A DNA stretch of 64,000 bases from Aquamicrobium sp. (lineage in GTDB: Bacteria; Pseudomonadota; Alphaproteobacteria; Rhizobiales; Rhizobiaceae). The stretch spans positions 496,001-560,000 of the forward strand of contig JAHHDT010000001.1 of the NCBI GenBank assembly GCA_019739225.1. The letters run 5' to 3'. Made by a program: the position numbers and the translations under genes. The notes under the pieces are model-generated. The model did no database searches. It saw only the letters and a program-made list of their open reading frames with translations, and was not told where the DNA came from. Shown in pieces: positions 45,026 through 54,305 of the stretch (position 1 is its first letter; every line of letters begins with the position of its first letter).

Positions 45026-46209
45026 GCCCGGACCTGCGCCGGGGCGCCTGCCCCTCCCTTTCCGCACCCATGCAGACGGGCGACGGACTGCTTGCCCGGC
45101 TCAACCCCGCCGACGGCGCGCTGACGGGACAGCAGCTTGCCGGTGTGGCGGATGCAGCCGAAGCGTTCGGAAACGGCATGCTCGAAATCTCAGCTCGCGG
45201 CAACCTGCAGATCAGGGGACTGACGCGCGCTTCAGCGGGTGTCCTTGCAGATGCGGTCGCGGAGTTGGGCATCGCGGTTCACCCAGGCATAGAGGTGCGG
45301 ACGGGAGCCTTGGCCGGACTCGACACCGCGGAGATCGCAGACCCCCGCCCGTTCGCCGAAGCGATCCGAAAACGGGCACTGCCGCTTGCCGACCGGCTCG
45401 CACCCAAGCTGTCGGTGGTGATCGATGGCGGCGGCGCCCTGCCTCTCGATGAACTTGTTGCGGATGTGCGGCTCCGTGCGACCTCGGCAACCGAGTGGCT
45501 GGTGGAAGCAGGCCGCACGGTGCTCGGCACCGGTAGGCCGGACGCGGCTGTCGATGCGGCGATCTTCGTGCTCGAACATTTGTCGGAACGCGGACCCGAC
45601 ACGCGAGGCCGCGACCTGGACCACGCCGCGACCAGCGCGGTTTCCGCCAGCCTGAAACCCGCCCCGCAAAGAGCCCCGGCGCAAGCGACGCTGCCGGTCG
45701 GGCGCTTTCCATTGCGCGACGGCAGGATGGCACGCGGCTTCGCGCTGGCTTTCGGCCAAATCGATGCGAGCAGCCTCAGAACCCTTGCACAAGCGGCGGA
45801 ATCGGAAACCGTCTTTCGGCTTGCGCCGGGCCGTGGACTGCTGGTGCTGAACATGTCAGAGGCCGAAGAACCCACGCTGGTCGAGACCGCCACCCGGCTT
45901 GGTCTCGTGACCGAAGCGAACGACCCCAGGCTGCGCATCATCACCTGCGCCGGGGCACCAGCGTGTGCTTCCGCTCATCTGGCGACCAAGGCGATCGCCG
46001 CTGCCCTGGCAATGGAGATACCGGAGGGAAGCGGGATCGTTCATCTTTCCGGCTGTGCCAAGCAGTGCGCCAACCCGCGACGGGCGGCCGCGACCCTGAT
46101 CGGCGGGGCGCAAGGCTACGAAATCGAAACGAAGGACGACGCGATGCGCGCGCGGCTTAAGCGCATCGCCGAAAGCCATGGCGCTGCGGCGCGGAGACGG
46201 AGTGCATGA
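45022..46209 (+). CDS. cobG: Precorrin-3B synthase CobG
   Basis: A 395 aa sulfite/nitrite-reductase-like monooxygenase for the aerobic ring-contraction step. Two ferredoxin-like domains are seen (ISARGNLQIRG and the PLRDGRMARGFALAFGQ region). The Fe4S4 cysteines lie in TCAGAPAC (about 309-315) and SGCAKQCANPRRA (about 343-350). Its presence marks the oxygen-dependent pathway. There are 4-nt overlaps at both ends with cobN and cobH. Confidence 0.93.
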   Translation: MSPDLRRGACPSLSAPMQTGDGLLARLNPADGALTGQQLAGVADAAEAFGNGMLEISARGNLQIRGLTRASAGVLADAVAELGIAVHPGIEVRTGALAGLDTAEIADPRPFAEAIRKRALPLADRLAPKLSVVIDGGGALPLDELVADVRLRATSATEWLVEAGRTVLGTGRPDAAVDAAIFVLEHLSERGPDTRGRDLDHAATSAVSASLKPAPQRAPAQATLPVGRFPLRDGRMARGFALAFGQIDASSLRTLAQAAESETVFRLAPGRGLLVLNMSEAEEPTLVETATRLGLVTEANDPRLRIITCAGAPACASAHLATKAIAAALAMEIPEGSGIVHLSGCAKQCANPRRAAATLIGGAQGYEIETKDDAMRARLKRIAESHGAAARRRSA

Positions 46210-46841
46210 CGGCAGCGAACGACTACATACGCGACGGAACGGCGATCTACGAAAAATCTTTCGCCATCATCCGCGCAGAAGCCGACCTGTCGCGTTTCAG
46301 CGTCGCGGAATCGGATATCGCCATCCGCATGATCCATGCCTGCGGGCTGGTTGAGGCAGCCGAGGCCTTTCATTTCTCGCCGGATTTCGTGTCTGCCGGG
46401 CGCAAAGCCCTGACGGGCGGCGCGCCGATCCTGTGTGATGCCGAAATGGTGGCCCATGGCGTCACCCGTTCCCGCCTGCCGGCCGACAATGCGGTGATCT
46501 GTACGCTGCGCGATCCGCGCACCGTCGATCTCGCCGCTGGCATGGGCAATACGCGCTCGGCTGCTGCGCTTGAGCTCTGGCGCGATCACCTTGCCGGAGC
46601 GGTCGTCGCCATCGGTAACGCGCCGACGGCGCTTTTCCACCTGCTCGACATGCTGGCGGCAGGCGCACCAAAGCCGGCGGCGATCATCGGCATGCCGGTC
46701 GGGTTCGTCGGTGCTGCCGAATCCAAGGACGCACTGGCCGGAGGCGGCCATGGCGTGCCGTTTGCCGTCGTGCGCGGACGGCTGGGCGGCAGTGCGATGA
46801 CGGCCGCCGCGATCAACGCACTCGCGAGGGCGGGACTGTGA
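46206..46841 (+). CDS. cobH: Precorrin-8X methylmutase CobH
   Basis: A 211 aa enzyme that migrates the C11 methyl to C12 to form hydrogenobyrinate. The catalytic His44 lies in IRMIHACGLVE (matching His43 of P. denitrificans CobH), followed by FVSAGRKALTGGAPILCDAEMVAHG and PVGFVGAAESKDAL. The length matches the family. It overlaps cobG and cobI by 4 nt each. Confidence 0.95.
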   Translation: MTAANDYIRDGTAIYEKSFAIIRAEADLSRFSVAESDIAIRMIHACGLVEAAEAFHFSPDFVSAGRKALTGGAPILCDAEMVAHGVTRSRLPADNAVICTLRDPRTVDLAAGMGNTRSAAALELWRDHLAGAVVAIGNAPTALFHLLDMLAAGAPKPAAIIGMPVGFVGAAESKDALAGGGHGVPFAVVRGRLGGSAMTAAAINALARAGL

Positions 46842-47563
46842 CGGGAAAACTGATTGGCGTCGGCACCGGCCCAGGCGACCCGGAACTGCTGACCTTGAAG
46901 GCGGTGCGCGCACTGGCGGAGGCCGACGTGATCGCCCATTTCGCCAAGCGCGGCAATTCCAGCAATGCGCGCCGCATAGTGGCGGGGCACCTGCGCCTGG
47001 GCGTGGTGGAACTGCCGCTGCTCTATCCCGTCACCACCGAACTGGCCCGTGACGAAGAAGCCTACGGCTCGGCGATCGGCACATTCTACGAAGAGGCCGC
47101 CGCATCGGTCGCCGCGCATCTGCAAGCCGGCCGCAACGTCGCCGTGCTCAGCGAGGGCGACCCTCTGTTCTACGGCTCCTACATGCATCTGCACGTGCGG
47201 CTGGCGGGCCGTTTTCCGACCGAGGTGATCCCGGGCATCACCGCGATGTCCGGCGCATGGTCGGCCGTCGGCGCACCCATCGCCCAGGGCGACGACGTAC
47301 TTAGCGTTTTGCCGGGAACCCTTCTCGAGGAGGAGCTTGCGCGCCGGCTTGCCACGTCCGAGGCCTGCGTCATCATGAAAGTCGGGCGCAACCTGCCGCG
47401 TATCCGTCGCGCGCTCGACATCGCCGGACGGCTCGACGAGGCAATCTATGTCGAGCGCGCCACGATGACGGAAATGACGTTTGCCCGGCTGTCCGAACGG
47501 CCGGACGATGCGGCCCCCTACTTCTCCATCGTGCTCGTGCCGGGATGGAGCGGGCGACGATGA
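46838..47563 (+). CDS. cobI: Precorrin-2 C20-methyltransferase CobI
   Basis: A 241 aa SAM-dependent methyltransferase of the TP-methylase fold. Typical parts are GVGTGPGDPELLTLKAVRALAEADV at the N-terminus, VAVLSEGDPLFYGSYMHL and EVIPGITAMSGAWSAVGAPI. The start is GTG inside a GTGA overlap with the cobH stop; its own stop overlaps cobJ as ATGA. Confidence 0.95.
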   Translation: MTGKLIGVGTGPGDPELLTLKAVRALAEADVIAHFAKRGNSSNARRIVAGHLRLGVVELPLLYPVTTELARDEEAYGSAIGTFYEEAAASVAAHLQAGRNVAVLSEGDPLFYGSYMHLHVRLAGRFPTEVIPGITAMSGAWSAVGAPIAQGDDVLSVLPGTLLEEELARRLATSEACVIMKVGRNLPRIRRALDIAGRLDEAIYVERATMTEMTFARLSERPDDAAPYFSIVLVPGWSGRR

Positions 47564-48336
47564 ATGAGCAAACGACCAGAGGCCGGCTGACCGTGGTAGG
47601 GCTTGGGCCGGGCAGTCCGCGCCAGCTCACGCCGGAAGCTCACGCGGCGATCGAAGCATCCAGCGACCTGTTCGGCTACGGTCCCTATCTCGACCGCATC
47701 GCGCTGCTGCCGGGCCAGACTGCACACCGCTCCGACAATCGGGAAGAAATTGCACGTGCTTCGGCGGCACTCGAACTGGCGGCAAGCGGCCGCCAGGTGG
47801 CCGTGGTTTCCGGCGGTGATGCCGGCGTCTTCGCCATGGCAGCAGCCGTGTGCGAGGCCATCGAGGCAGGGCCGGAAGCCTGGCGGGAACTGGAAGTGTC
47901 GGTGGTGCCGGGCGTGACCGCGATGCTTGCCGTGGCAGCCAGTGTCGGCGCACCGCTCGGCCATGATTTCTGCGCGCTGTCGCTGTCCGACAACCTCAAG
48001 CCCTGGGAAACGATTGAACAGCGCCTGCGCGCGGCGGCTTCAGCCGGCTTCGTGATCGCGATCTACAATCCGGTCAGCCGCGCAAGACCTTGGCAGCTCG
48101 ACACGGCATTTTCGATCCTGCGAGAGGAGTTGCCCGAGACCGTGCCGGTTGTATTCGGCCGCGCAGCCGGCAGGGCTGACGAGAAAATGACGTTGACCGA
48201 TCTGGCAGGTGCCGAGGGCGCGCTCGCCGATATGGCGACCTGCGTGATTATCGGCTCGCCCGAAACGAGAACGGTCGCGCGCAATGGGTTGCCGCCGCTC
48301 GTCTATTCGCCGCGGTCGGCAGGCAGGCCGACATGA
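47560..48336 (+). CDS. cobJ: Precorrin-3B C17-methyltransferase CobJ
   Basis: A 258 aa TP-methylase that methylates C17 during ring contraction. Markers are VVGLGPGSPRQLTPEAHAAI, DLFGYGPYLDRI, AVVSGGDAGVFAMAA and IYNPVSRARPWQL. I chose the ATG at 47560, which forms ATGA with the cobI stop; an in-frame ATG 15 nt upstream is possible. Its last 34 bases overlap the 3' end of cobK on the other strand. Confidence 0.94.
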   Translation: MNEQTTRGRLTVVGLGPGSPRQLTPEAHAAIEASSDLFGYGPYLDRIALLPGQTAHRSDNREEIARASAALELAASGRQVAVVSGGDAGVFAMAAAVCEAIEAGPEAWRELEVSVVPGVTAMLAVAASVGAPLGHDFCALSLSDNLKPWETIEQRLRAAASAGFVIAIYNPVSRARPWQLDTAFSILREELPETVPVVFGRAAGRADEKMTLTDLAGAEGALADMATCVIIGSPETRTVARNGLPPLVYSPRSAGRPT

Positions 48337-49073
48337 TCGCCTATGCGAACAATAGCTTCATCCACGGTCGCCGCAGCATCCCCGACCGGCGGCTGCGGCC
48401 TGGAGACCAGGACGACCGGCAAACGAAGATGTCGGGCAGCCGCGATCTTGCCGTAGGTCGCCTCGCCACCGCTGTTCTTGGCGACGACGATCTCAACGCC
48501 GTTGGCGCTCAAGAGCGAACGCTCATCGGCTTCCGTAAACGGGCCGCGATCGAGGATGTAATGCGCGCCGACGATGCGATCGACTGCTGCCACGGGCTCG
48601 ACGCTGCGCACGATGTAGCGGTGTTGCGGGCTGGCCGCGAAGCGCCCGGCCTCCTGCCGTCCGATGGCGAGAAACACGGTAAGCGGAGCTTCGCCAAGCA
48701 GAGACGCCGCGTGATCCGTATCCTTGGCGTCGATCCAATTGTCGCCGGGCTGCCGCTCCCATTTGGGCCGCTCCAGCCGCACGAGCGGCACGGCAGCGGT
48801 GGCGGCAGCCGCGACGGCATTGGCGGTGATACGTGCGGCGAACGGGTGCGTAGCGTCCACGAGCACGTCGACCTGCCCTGCCCGCAGCCACCGCGCCAAC
48901 CCCTGCGCGCCACCGAAGCCGCCGACGCGCACGTCACCGGCCTGTGGCAGCGGATCCTCCGTTCGGCCGGCGAGCGACAGTGTCACGCGCATGTCGCCGC
49001 GCGCGACGAGGCGGCGGGCAAGTGCGCGCGCCTCGCCGGTGCCGCCGAGGATGAGAACATGCGGGATGGCCAT
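48303..49073 (-). CDS. cobK: Precorrin-6A reductase CobK
   Basis: A 256 aa NADPH-dependent reductase. The Rossmann start HVLILGGTGEARALARRL is followed by VDATHPFAARITANA, RLERPKWERQPGDNW, FLAIGRQEAG and VVAKNSGGEATYGKI. It is the only gene of the main cob array on the minus strand; its tail overlaps cobJ by 34 bp and its ATG overlaps the cobL start on a shared CATG. Read-through from the operon would be antisense to it. Confidence 0.94.
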   Translation of the reverse strand: MAIPHVLILGGTGEARALARRLVARGDMRVTLSLAGRTEDPLPQAGDVRVGGFGGAQGLARWLRAGQVDVLVDATHPFAARITANAVAAAATAAVPLVRLERPKWERQPGDNWIDAKDTDHAASLLGEAPLTVFLAIGRQEAGRFAASPQHRYIVRSVEPVAAVDRIVGAHYILDRGPFTEADERSLLSANGVEIVVAKNSGGEATYGKIAAARHLRLPVVLVSRPQPPVGDAAATVDEAIVRIGDHVGLPADRGE

Positions 49074-50310
49074 GACGCCATCTAGAAAAGATAGCGCCGC
49101 CCGCGCAACCGCAAAACCCTGGCTGAGCATCGTCGGAATAGGCGAGGATGGCCCCGCCGGGCTCGGCGAGACGGCGCGTGCTGCAATCGCTGAAGCTGCA
49201 TTCGTGTTCGGCGGGGCGCGGCACATTGAACTGGCCGCAACGCTGATCGCCGGAGAAAAGCGGCAATGGCCCTCCCCGTTCGATGTTACCGCCGTGCTTG
49301 ACCTAGTAGGCCAGAAGGTCTGTGTGATGGCTTCCGGCGATCCGTTTCACCACGGTGTGGGCGCAACGCTGGCGCGCGACCTGCATCCTTCGGAATATAC
49401 GGTCTTTCCCGCCCCTTCTGCCTTCAGCCTCGCTGCCGCACGCCTCGGCTGGCCACTTCAGGACGTCGCGACCATTTCCCTGCACGGCCGGCAGATCGAG
49501 CATCTGCGACCGCTTCTCCACCCCGGAACGCGCATCCTCGCGCTGACTTCGGACGGTGCCGCACCGGCGGCCATTGCGCGAATGATAACGGAGCTGGGTT
49601 TCGGCCCATCCAGTATCTGCGTATTGGACGCGATGGGCGGGCCGAACGAGCAGCGAACCGATATGAAGGCCAGCCAAACAGGCGATCGGCAATTCGGACC
49701 GCTCAATGCGCTCGGCATCGAGGTGGTCGCCGACGACGGCGCATCGGTCCTGCCACTCGCGGGCATCGGCGACGACCCCTTCGAGCATGACGGGCAGATC
49801 ACCAAACGCGAGATCCGCGCATTGACGCTCTCAGCCCTGGCGCCGCGCCGCGGGGAGTTGCTGTGGGATGTCGGCGCCGGGTCCGGGTCCGTTTCCATAA
49901 CGTGGATGCTAAAGCATTCGTCGATGCGCGCCATCGCCATCGAAAAAGACGCCGAACGCGCGCACCGTATCCGCAACAATGCGAAAAGCCTCGGAGTGCC
50001 GGGACTTTCCGTCGTGGAAGGCTCCGCGCCGATCGCCCTCGCCGGCCTCACTGTCCCGGACGCGATCTTCATCGGCGGCGGCGGTGCCGACGATGGCGTG
50101 GCGGAAGCAGTCATCGAAGCGCTGAAGCCCGGTGGCCGGCTGGTCGCGAATGCCGTGACGGTGGAGACGGAGATCCTTCTTGCCGGTCTGCACGCGCGGC
50201 TGGGCGGCGACCTCATCCGCATCGCGCTCTCGCGGGCGGCACCCGTCGGCACCATGACCGGCTGGCGCCCGGCGATGCCTGTGACGCAGTGGATATGGAC
50301 GAAGCAATGA
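49072..50310 (+). CDS. cobL: Precorrin-6B C5,15-methyltransferase (decarboxylating) CobL
   Basis: A 412 aa two-domain enzyme, matching P. denitrificans CobL. The N-terminal CbiE part (WLSIVGIGEDGPAGLGETARAAI, MASGDPFHHGVGATL) methylates C5. The C-terminal CbiT part (about 230-412; LLWDVGAGSGSVSITWM, AIEKDAERAHRIRNNA, IFIGGGGADDG) decarboxylates and methylates C15. The ATG at 49072 overlaps the divergent cobK start; an ATG at 49066 is an alternative. The end overlaps cobE by 4 nt. Confidence 0.94.
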   Translation: MTPSRKDSAARATAKPWLSIVGIGEDGPAGLGETARAAIAEAAFVFGGARHIELAATLIAGEKRQWPSPFDVTAVLDLVGQKVCVMASGDPFHHGVGATLARDLHPSEYTVFPAPSAFSLAAARLGWPLQDVATISLHGRQIEHLRPLLHPGTRILALTSDGAAPAAIARMITELGFGPSSICVLDAMGGPNEQRTDMKASQTGDRQFGPLNALGIEVVADDGASVLPLAGIGDDPFEHDGQITKREIRALTLSALAPRRGELLWDVGAGSGSVSITWMLKHSSMRAIAIEKDAERAHRIRNNAKSLGVPGLSVVEGSAPIALAGLTVPDAIFIGGGGADDGVAEAVIEALKPGGRLVANAVTVETEILLAGLHARLGGDLIRIALSRAAPVGTMTGWRPAMPVTQWIWTKQ

Positions 50311-50678
50311 TCGTCGCCGGCATGGGATGCAAAAAGGGCGTGGAGGAAGCCGACGTGCTTGCAGCGATCGACGCCGCACTCGCCGCTCATGGCCTGAGCC
50401 GGGCCGCCCTGGGGGCATTGGCGGTGCTACCGCAGAAACAGAATGAACCGGCAATCGGTGCGGCAGCGCGGACGCTCGGTGTCGACGTGATCGTCTCAGC
50501 CGCCATCAGTAAGCCGACACTTACGCAATCTTTGCATTCGCTGGCCGCGACCGGCACGGGCTCGGCATCCGAGGCAGCAGCACTCGCCGGGGCCGGCGAA
50601 GGCGCCTATCTGCTCGGGCCCCGCGTCATCGCCAGCGGCGCGACATGCGCGCTGGCCAGCACGGGGTTTCGTTCATGA
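50307..50678 (+). CDS. cobE: Cobalamin biosynthesis protein CobE
   Basis: A 123 aa protein of the CobE/GbiG C-terminal type, with [41 protein letters not shown] and [16 protein letters not shown]. Its exact role in the aerobic route is unsettled; it is related to the C-terminal domain of CbiG. The ATG forms ATGA with the cobL stop, and its end overlaps cobM by 4 nt. Confidence 0.9.
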   Translation: MIVAGMGCKKGVEEADVLAAIDAALAAHGLSRAALGALAVLPQKQNEPAIGAAARTLGVDVIVSAAISKPTLTQSLHSLAATGTGSASEAAALAGAGEGAYLLGPRVIASGATCALASTGFRS

Positions 50679-51439
50679 CCGTTCACTTCATCGGCGCGGG
50701 ACCGGGCGCGGCAGACCTTATAACCGTTCGCGGGCGCGATCTGCTGGCTGCCTGCCCCGTCTGCCTCTATGCGGGCTCGGTGGTCCCGAGCGAACTGCTC
50801 GCCTACTGCCCGGAAGGTGCCCGCAACGTCGACACGGCCCCGCTGTCCCTCGACGAGATCGAGGCCGAGTACGTCGCCGCGCATGCCGCCGGGCACGACG
50901 TCGCGCGGCTGCATTCCGGCGACCTTTCGATCTGGAGCGCGGTGGCCGAGCAGATGCGCAGGCTCGACCGGCTTGGCATACCCTATACGCTCACACCCGG
51001 CGTTCCCGCCTTTGCAGCGGCGGCAGCCGCGCTCGGTCGCGAACTGACCATACCGGAGGTGGCGCAGAGCCTCGTTCTGACGCGGGTTTCCGGCCGCGCA
51101 TCCGTGATGCCCGAGGGCGAGACGCTGGCAGCGTTCGGGCGCACGCAGGCGACGATCGCCATTCATCTGGCGGTCCATGCGCTGGACAGGATCGTGGCGG
51201 AGCTGACGCCGTTGTACGGTGCGGATTGCCCCGTTGCGGTGGTTGCGCGCGCAACATGGCCCGAGGAACGCGTCGTCACCGGTACGCTGGCGACAATCGA
51301 AGCCCTGCTTGCAGAGAACCCCATCGACCGCACGGCGATCGTTTTCGTTGGCCGTGGCCTTGCCGCTGAAGGTTTTCGCGAAAGCGCGCTTTATGACGCC
51401 GCCTACCAGCGCCGCTTCCGCGGACGGGAGGGTTTATGA
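50675..51439 (+). CDS. cobM: Precorrin-4 C11-methyltransferase CobM
   Basis: A 254 aa TP-methylase that methylates C11. [57 protein letters not shown] and [18 protein letters not shown] are the CobM pattern. The internal ATG that overlaps cobE (ATGA) is preferred over a frame starting 30 nt earlier. It overlaps cobA by 4 nt. Confidence 0.95.
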   Translation: MTVHFIGAGPGAADLITVRGRDLLAACPVCLYAGSVVPSELLAYCPEGARNVDTAPLSLDEIEAEYVAAHAAGHDVARLHSGDLSIWSAVAEQMRRLDRLGIPYTLTPGVPAFAAAAAALGRELTIPEVAQSLVLTRVSGRASVMPEGETLAAFGRTQATIAIHLAVHALDRIVAELTPLYGADCPVAVVARATWPEERVVTGTLATIEALLAENPIDRTAIVFVGRGLAAEGFRESALYDAAYQRRFRGREGL

Positions 51440-52215
51440 GCCTCGCCGCAGCTATCGAGCGGCTCGACTTCGCCGGGCCCACGTTCACACCAGGCGACGT
51501 CTGGCTGGCGGGCGCTGGCCCGGGTGGCATCGGCTGCCTGACGCTGGAGGTTCTGCACGCGCTTTCATGCGCCGATGCGGTCGTCTACGACGCGCTCGTC
51601 GAACCGGCGATACTGGAGGCCGCACAAGACGCCGAGTTGCATTTCGTCGGTAAGCGCGGCGGCCAGCCATCGACGCCACAGTCCGAAATCAACGCGCTGC
51701 TGGTCTCGCTGGCCAGATCGGGCAAGCGAGTGCTGCGCCTCAAGGGCGGCGACCCGAACCTCTTCGGCCGTGGCGGCGAGGAAGCGCTGGCGCTCGCCGA
51801 GGCCGGCGTCGCGTTCCGCTTCCTGCCGGGCATAACGGCGGCCTTCGGAGCTCTAGCGGCCGCGTCCATACCGGCCACGATGCGCGGCACCAACACCGCG
51901 ATCATACTGGCGACGGGCCATCTGGCGGGCGAGGAGGACGATCTCGACTGGGCAGCACTGGCGGCCACCGGTCAGCCGATCGTCGTCTATATGGGCATGA
52001 GCCGGCTGGGGCGCATCGCCGATGCGCTGATGGCGGGCGGAACGGCGCCGGAAACACCCGTGGCAGCTATTGTATCCGCCACGACGGCCAGCGAGCGGAT
52101 CGTCCTTGCCGAACTCGGCACGATCGCCGCGCGCGCGGCTCAGGTCGGCCTGGCTTCACCCGGGCTGGTGATCATCGGCGACATTGTCGCCATTCGCGAA
52201 AGACTTGGCCGATGA
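51436..52215 (+). CDS. cobA: Uroporphyrinogen-III C-methyltransferase CobA
   Basis: A 259 aa SAM-dependent enzyme that methylates C2 and C7 of uroporphyrinogen III to give precorrin-2, the entry to corrins. [50 protein letters not shown] and [21 protein letters not shown] are clear SUMT motifs. It lacks the CysG dehydrogenase/chelatase domain, so it serves B12 rather than siroheme alone. It has 4-nt overlaps with cobM and cobB. Confidence 0.95.
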   Translation: MSLAAAIERLDFAGPTFTPGDVWLAGAGPGGIGCLTLEVLHALSCADAVVYDALVEPAILEAAQDAELHFVGKRGGQPSTPQSEINALLVSLARSGKRVLRLKGGDPNLFGRGGEEALALAEAGVAFRFLPGITAAFGALAAASIPATMRGTNTAIILATGHLAGEEDDLDWAALAATGQPIVVYMGMSRLGRIADALMAGGTAPETPVAAIVSATTASERIVLAELGTIAARAAQVGLASPGLVIIGDIVAIRERLGR

Positions 52216-53522
52216 GTGCGCGCGGTCTCATCGTTGGCGCGGCCCGATCCGGATCCGGCAAGACCAGTGTCGCGGTTGGCCTGATGCGCGCATTGCAGCG
52301 GCGCGGGTTGGTCGTGGCCGGCGCCAAATCGGGGCCGGACTATATAGACCCCGGTTTCCATGCCGCGGCAACGGGGCGGCCGGGCGTCAATCTCGATAGC
52401 TGGGCGATGGCGCCATCGCTGCTGGAGACGCTGCTTGCGCGGCAGGCCGACGGCGCGGACATCGTGATCGCCGAAAGCGCCATGGGCCTTTTCGATGGCG
52501 TGCGCGGTGAAGACGGCCGCACCGGCTCCGCTGCCGATCTCGCGCGGCGGTTCGGGCTGCCGGTGCTGCTCGTGCTTGACGTGTCGGGGCAGTCACAGAC
52601 AGCGGCAGCCATCGCCCACGGCTTTGCCAGCTTCGACCCGGCGGTCCGGATCGGCGGTGTGGTGCTCAACCAAGTCGCCAGCGCGCGGCACGAGGTGCAG
52701 GCGCGAGCGGCGATCGAAGAGCGCAACATCCCGGTCGTCGGCGCGATCCGGCGCAACCCCGACATGGCCATGCCGGAGCGGCATCTTGGCCTCGTGCAGG
52801 CGCGCGAACATCAGGCGCTGGAAGCCTTCATCGAGCGGCTGGCCGATGTGATGGAGCAGTCTATAGACCTCGACGCGGTTCTGGCGGTCGCCGCCACCGT
52901 CGCGCCCCATGATGGGGACGCAACCGCGCTGCCGCCGCCCGGCCAGCGGATCGCCATAGCCGACGATGCGGCCTTCAGCTTCGTTTACCCGCATCTGGCG
53001 CGGCAATGGCGCGCCGCAGGCGCCGAGTTCGTGCCCTTTTCGCCATTGGCGGACGAGACACCGGACCTATCCTGCGATGTCTGCTGGCTGCCGGGCGGCT
53101 ATCCCGAGCTTCACGCAGGCAAGCTCGCCGCCTCCGACCGGTTCAAATCGGGGCTGGCAGCCTTCGCCCGCCACCGCCCTGTCCATGGCGAATGCGGAGG
53201 CTACATGGTTCTTGGTGCGGCACTGGAGGACGCCGACGGCGTGATCCATGAAATGGCCGGCCTGCTCGGCCATGTCACCAGCTTCGCCAAGCGCAAGATC
53301 AACCTGGGCTATCGCCGCGCCCACCTCATCGCCGAATGCCCGGTCGCGAAAGCCGGCACCGAGCTGCGCGGCCACGAGTTCCATTATTCGCGCGTGATCG
53401 AAACCGGCAACGACGAGCCGCTGGCCGAACTGTTCGATGCTGCCGGCAACGCGCTCGGCGCCTCGGGCGGCAGGCGCGGCCTGGTCACCGGTGCCTTCTT
53501 CCACGCGATCGCGGGCAACTGA
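52212..53522 (+). CDS. cobB: Hydrogenobyrinate a,c-diamide synthase CobB
   Basis: A 436 aa ATP- and glutamine-dependent amidase (CbiA/CobB). The N-terminal P-loop-like domain starts GLIVGAARSGSGKTSVAVGLM and includes KSGPDYIDPGFH and ESAMGLFDG. The C-terminal glutaminase domain has WLPGGYPELHAGKLA and the nucleophile Cys in HGECGGYMVLG, with HEFHYSR near the end. It starts in an ATGA overlap with cobA; cobS follows after 2 bp. Confidence 0.95.
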   Translation: MSARGLIVGAARSGSGKTSVAVGLMRALQRRGLVVAGAKSGPDYIDPGFHAAATGRPGVNLDSWAMAPSLLETLLARQADGADIVIAESAMGLFDGVRGEDGRTGSAADLARRFGLPVLLVLDVSGQSQTAAAIAHGFASFDPAVRIGGVVLNQVASARHEVQARAAIEERNIPVVGAIRRNPDMAMPERHLGLVQAREHQALEAFIERLADVMEQSIDLDAVLAVAATVAPHDGDATALPPPGQRIAIADDAAFSFVYPHLARQWRAAGAEFVPFSPLADETPDLSCDVCWLPGGYPELHAGKLAASDRFKSGLAAFARHRPVHGECGGYMVLGAALEDADGVIHEMAGLLGHVTSFAKRKINLGYRRAHLIAECPVAKAGTELRGHEFHYSRVIETGNDEPLAELFDAAGNALGASGGRRGLVTGAFFHAIAGN

Positions 53523-53524
53523 GC

Positions 53525-54295
53525 ATGGCCTCATCCCCGCCCGATCCGAAAGCGCTTCTGGCCGATATTGGGTGCTGCGTCGGTTTTTACACCCGCCTGC
53601 CGATCCCTGATCCGGGAGAGCGCGATTTCGCCACGGCGCAATGGGCCGCACCGGTTGCCGGAGCGGTGGTTGGGCTGGTGATTGGCGTGACGCTGTGGAT
53701 GTCGCTGACGATAGGTCTGCCGGCCACGCTGGCCGCGGCCATAGCGCTGGCAGCGGGCGCCCTGCTGACCGGCGCGCTGCACGAAGATGGCCTGGCCGAC
53801 GTCGCGGACGGGTTCGGCGGCGGACAGACGAGGGAGCGCAAGCTGGAGATCATGAAGGACAGCCGCGTCGGCACATACGGCGTGATCGCGCTGGTGCTGT
53901 CCCTGCTGATGCGCTGGTCGGCGCTCGCCGCGCTGGCGGCATCCGGCACGTTCACGATGATCGCCGTAGTCGTCGGCGCGCATGCGGCTTCACGTGCAGC
54001 GATCCCGATGTTCATGGCGCGCGTGCCGGCAGCCCGACCGAACGGGTTATCGGCCGGTGTCGGCCGCGTCGACAGCCAACCCGCCCTGTACGCCGCAGCA
54101 ATCGGCTTCGCGCTGCTGCTGCCGGGCGGATTTGCATTCGCGCTTGTGTCTGCCCCGCTTGTGATTGTCCTCTCGCTCGGGCTGGAACGGCTGGCGAGGC
54201 GGCAGATCGGGGGCCAGACCGGCGACGTGCTGGGCACGCTTCAGCAAGGCTGCGAGATTGCGGTACTGGCGACCGCAGTGACCATTCTCATCTGA
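53525..54295 (+). CDS. cobS: Adenosylcobinamide-GDP ribazoletransferase (CobS/CobV)
   Basis: A 256 aa membrane enzyme, cobV in P. denitrificans naming and not the chelatase subunit CobS, that makes adenosylcobalamin phosphate from adenosylcobinamide-GDP. FYTRLPIPDP, HEDGLADVADGFGGG, LEIMKDSRVGTYG and the later RAAIPMFM region are the family signatures, with about six hydrophobic segments. The ATG is 2 bp after the cobB stop; cobT begins 10 bp after its own stop. Confidence 0.94.
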   Translation: MASSPPDPKALLADIGCCVGFYTRLPIPDPGERDFATAQWAAPVAGAVVGLVIGVTLWMSLTIGLPATLAAAIALAAGALLTGALHEDGLADVADGFGGGQTRERKLEIMKDSRVGTYGVIALVLSLLMRWSALAALAASGTFTMIAVVVGAHAASRAAIPMFMARVPAARPNGLSAGVGRVDSQPALYAAAIGFALLLPGGFAFALVSAPLVIVLSLGLERLARRQIGGQTGDVLGTLQQGCEIAVLATAVTILI

Positions 54296-54305
54296 CGGAG
54301 ACCTG

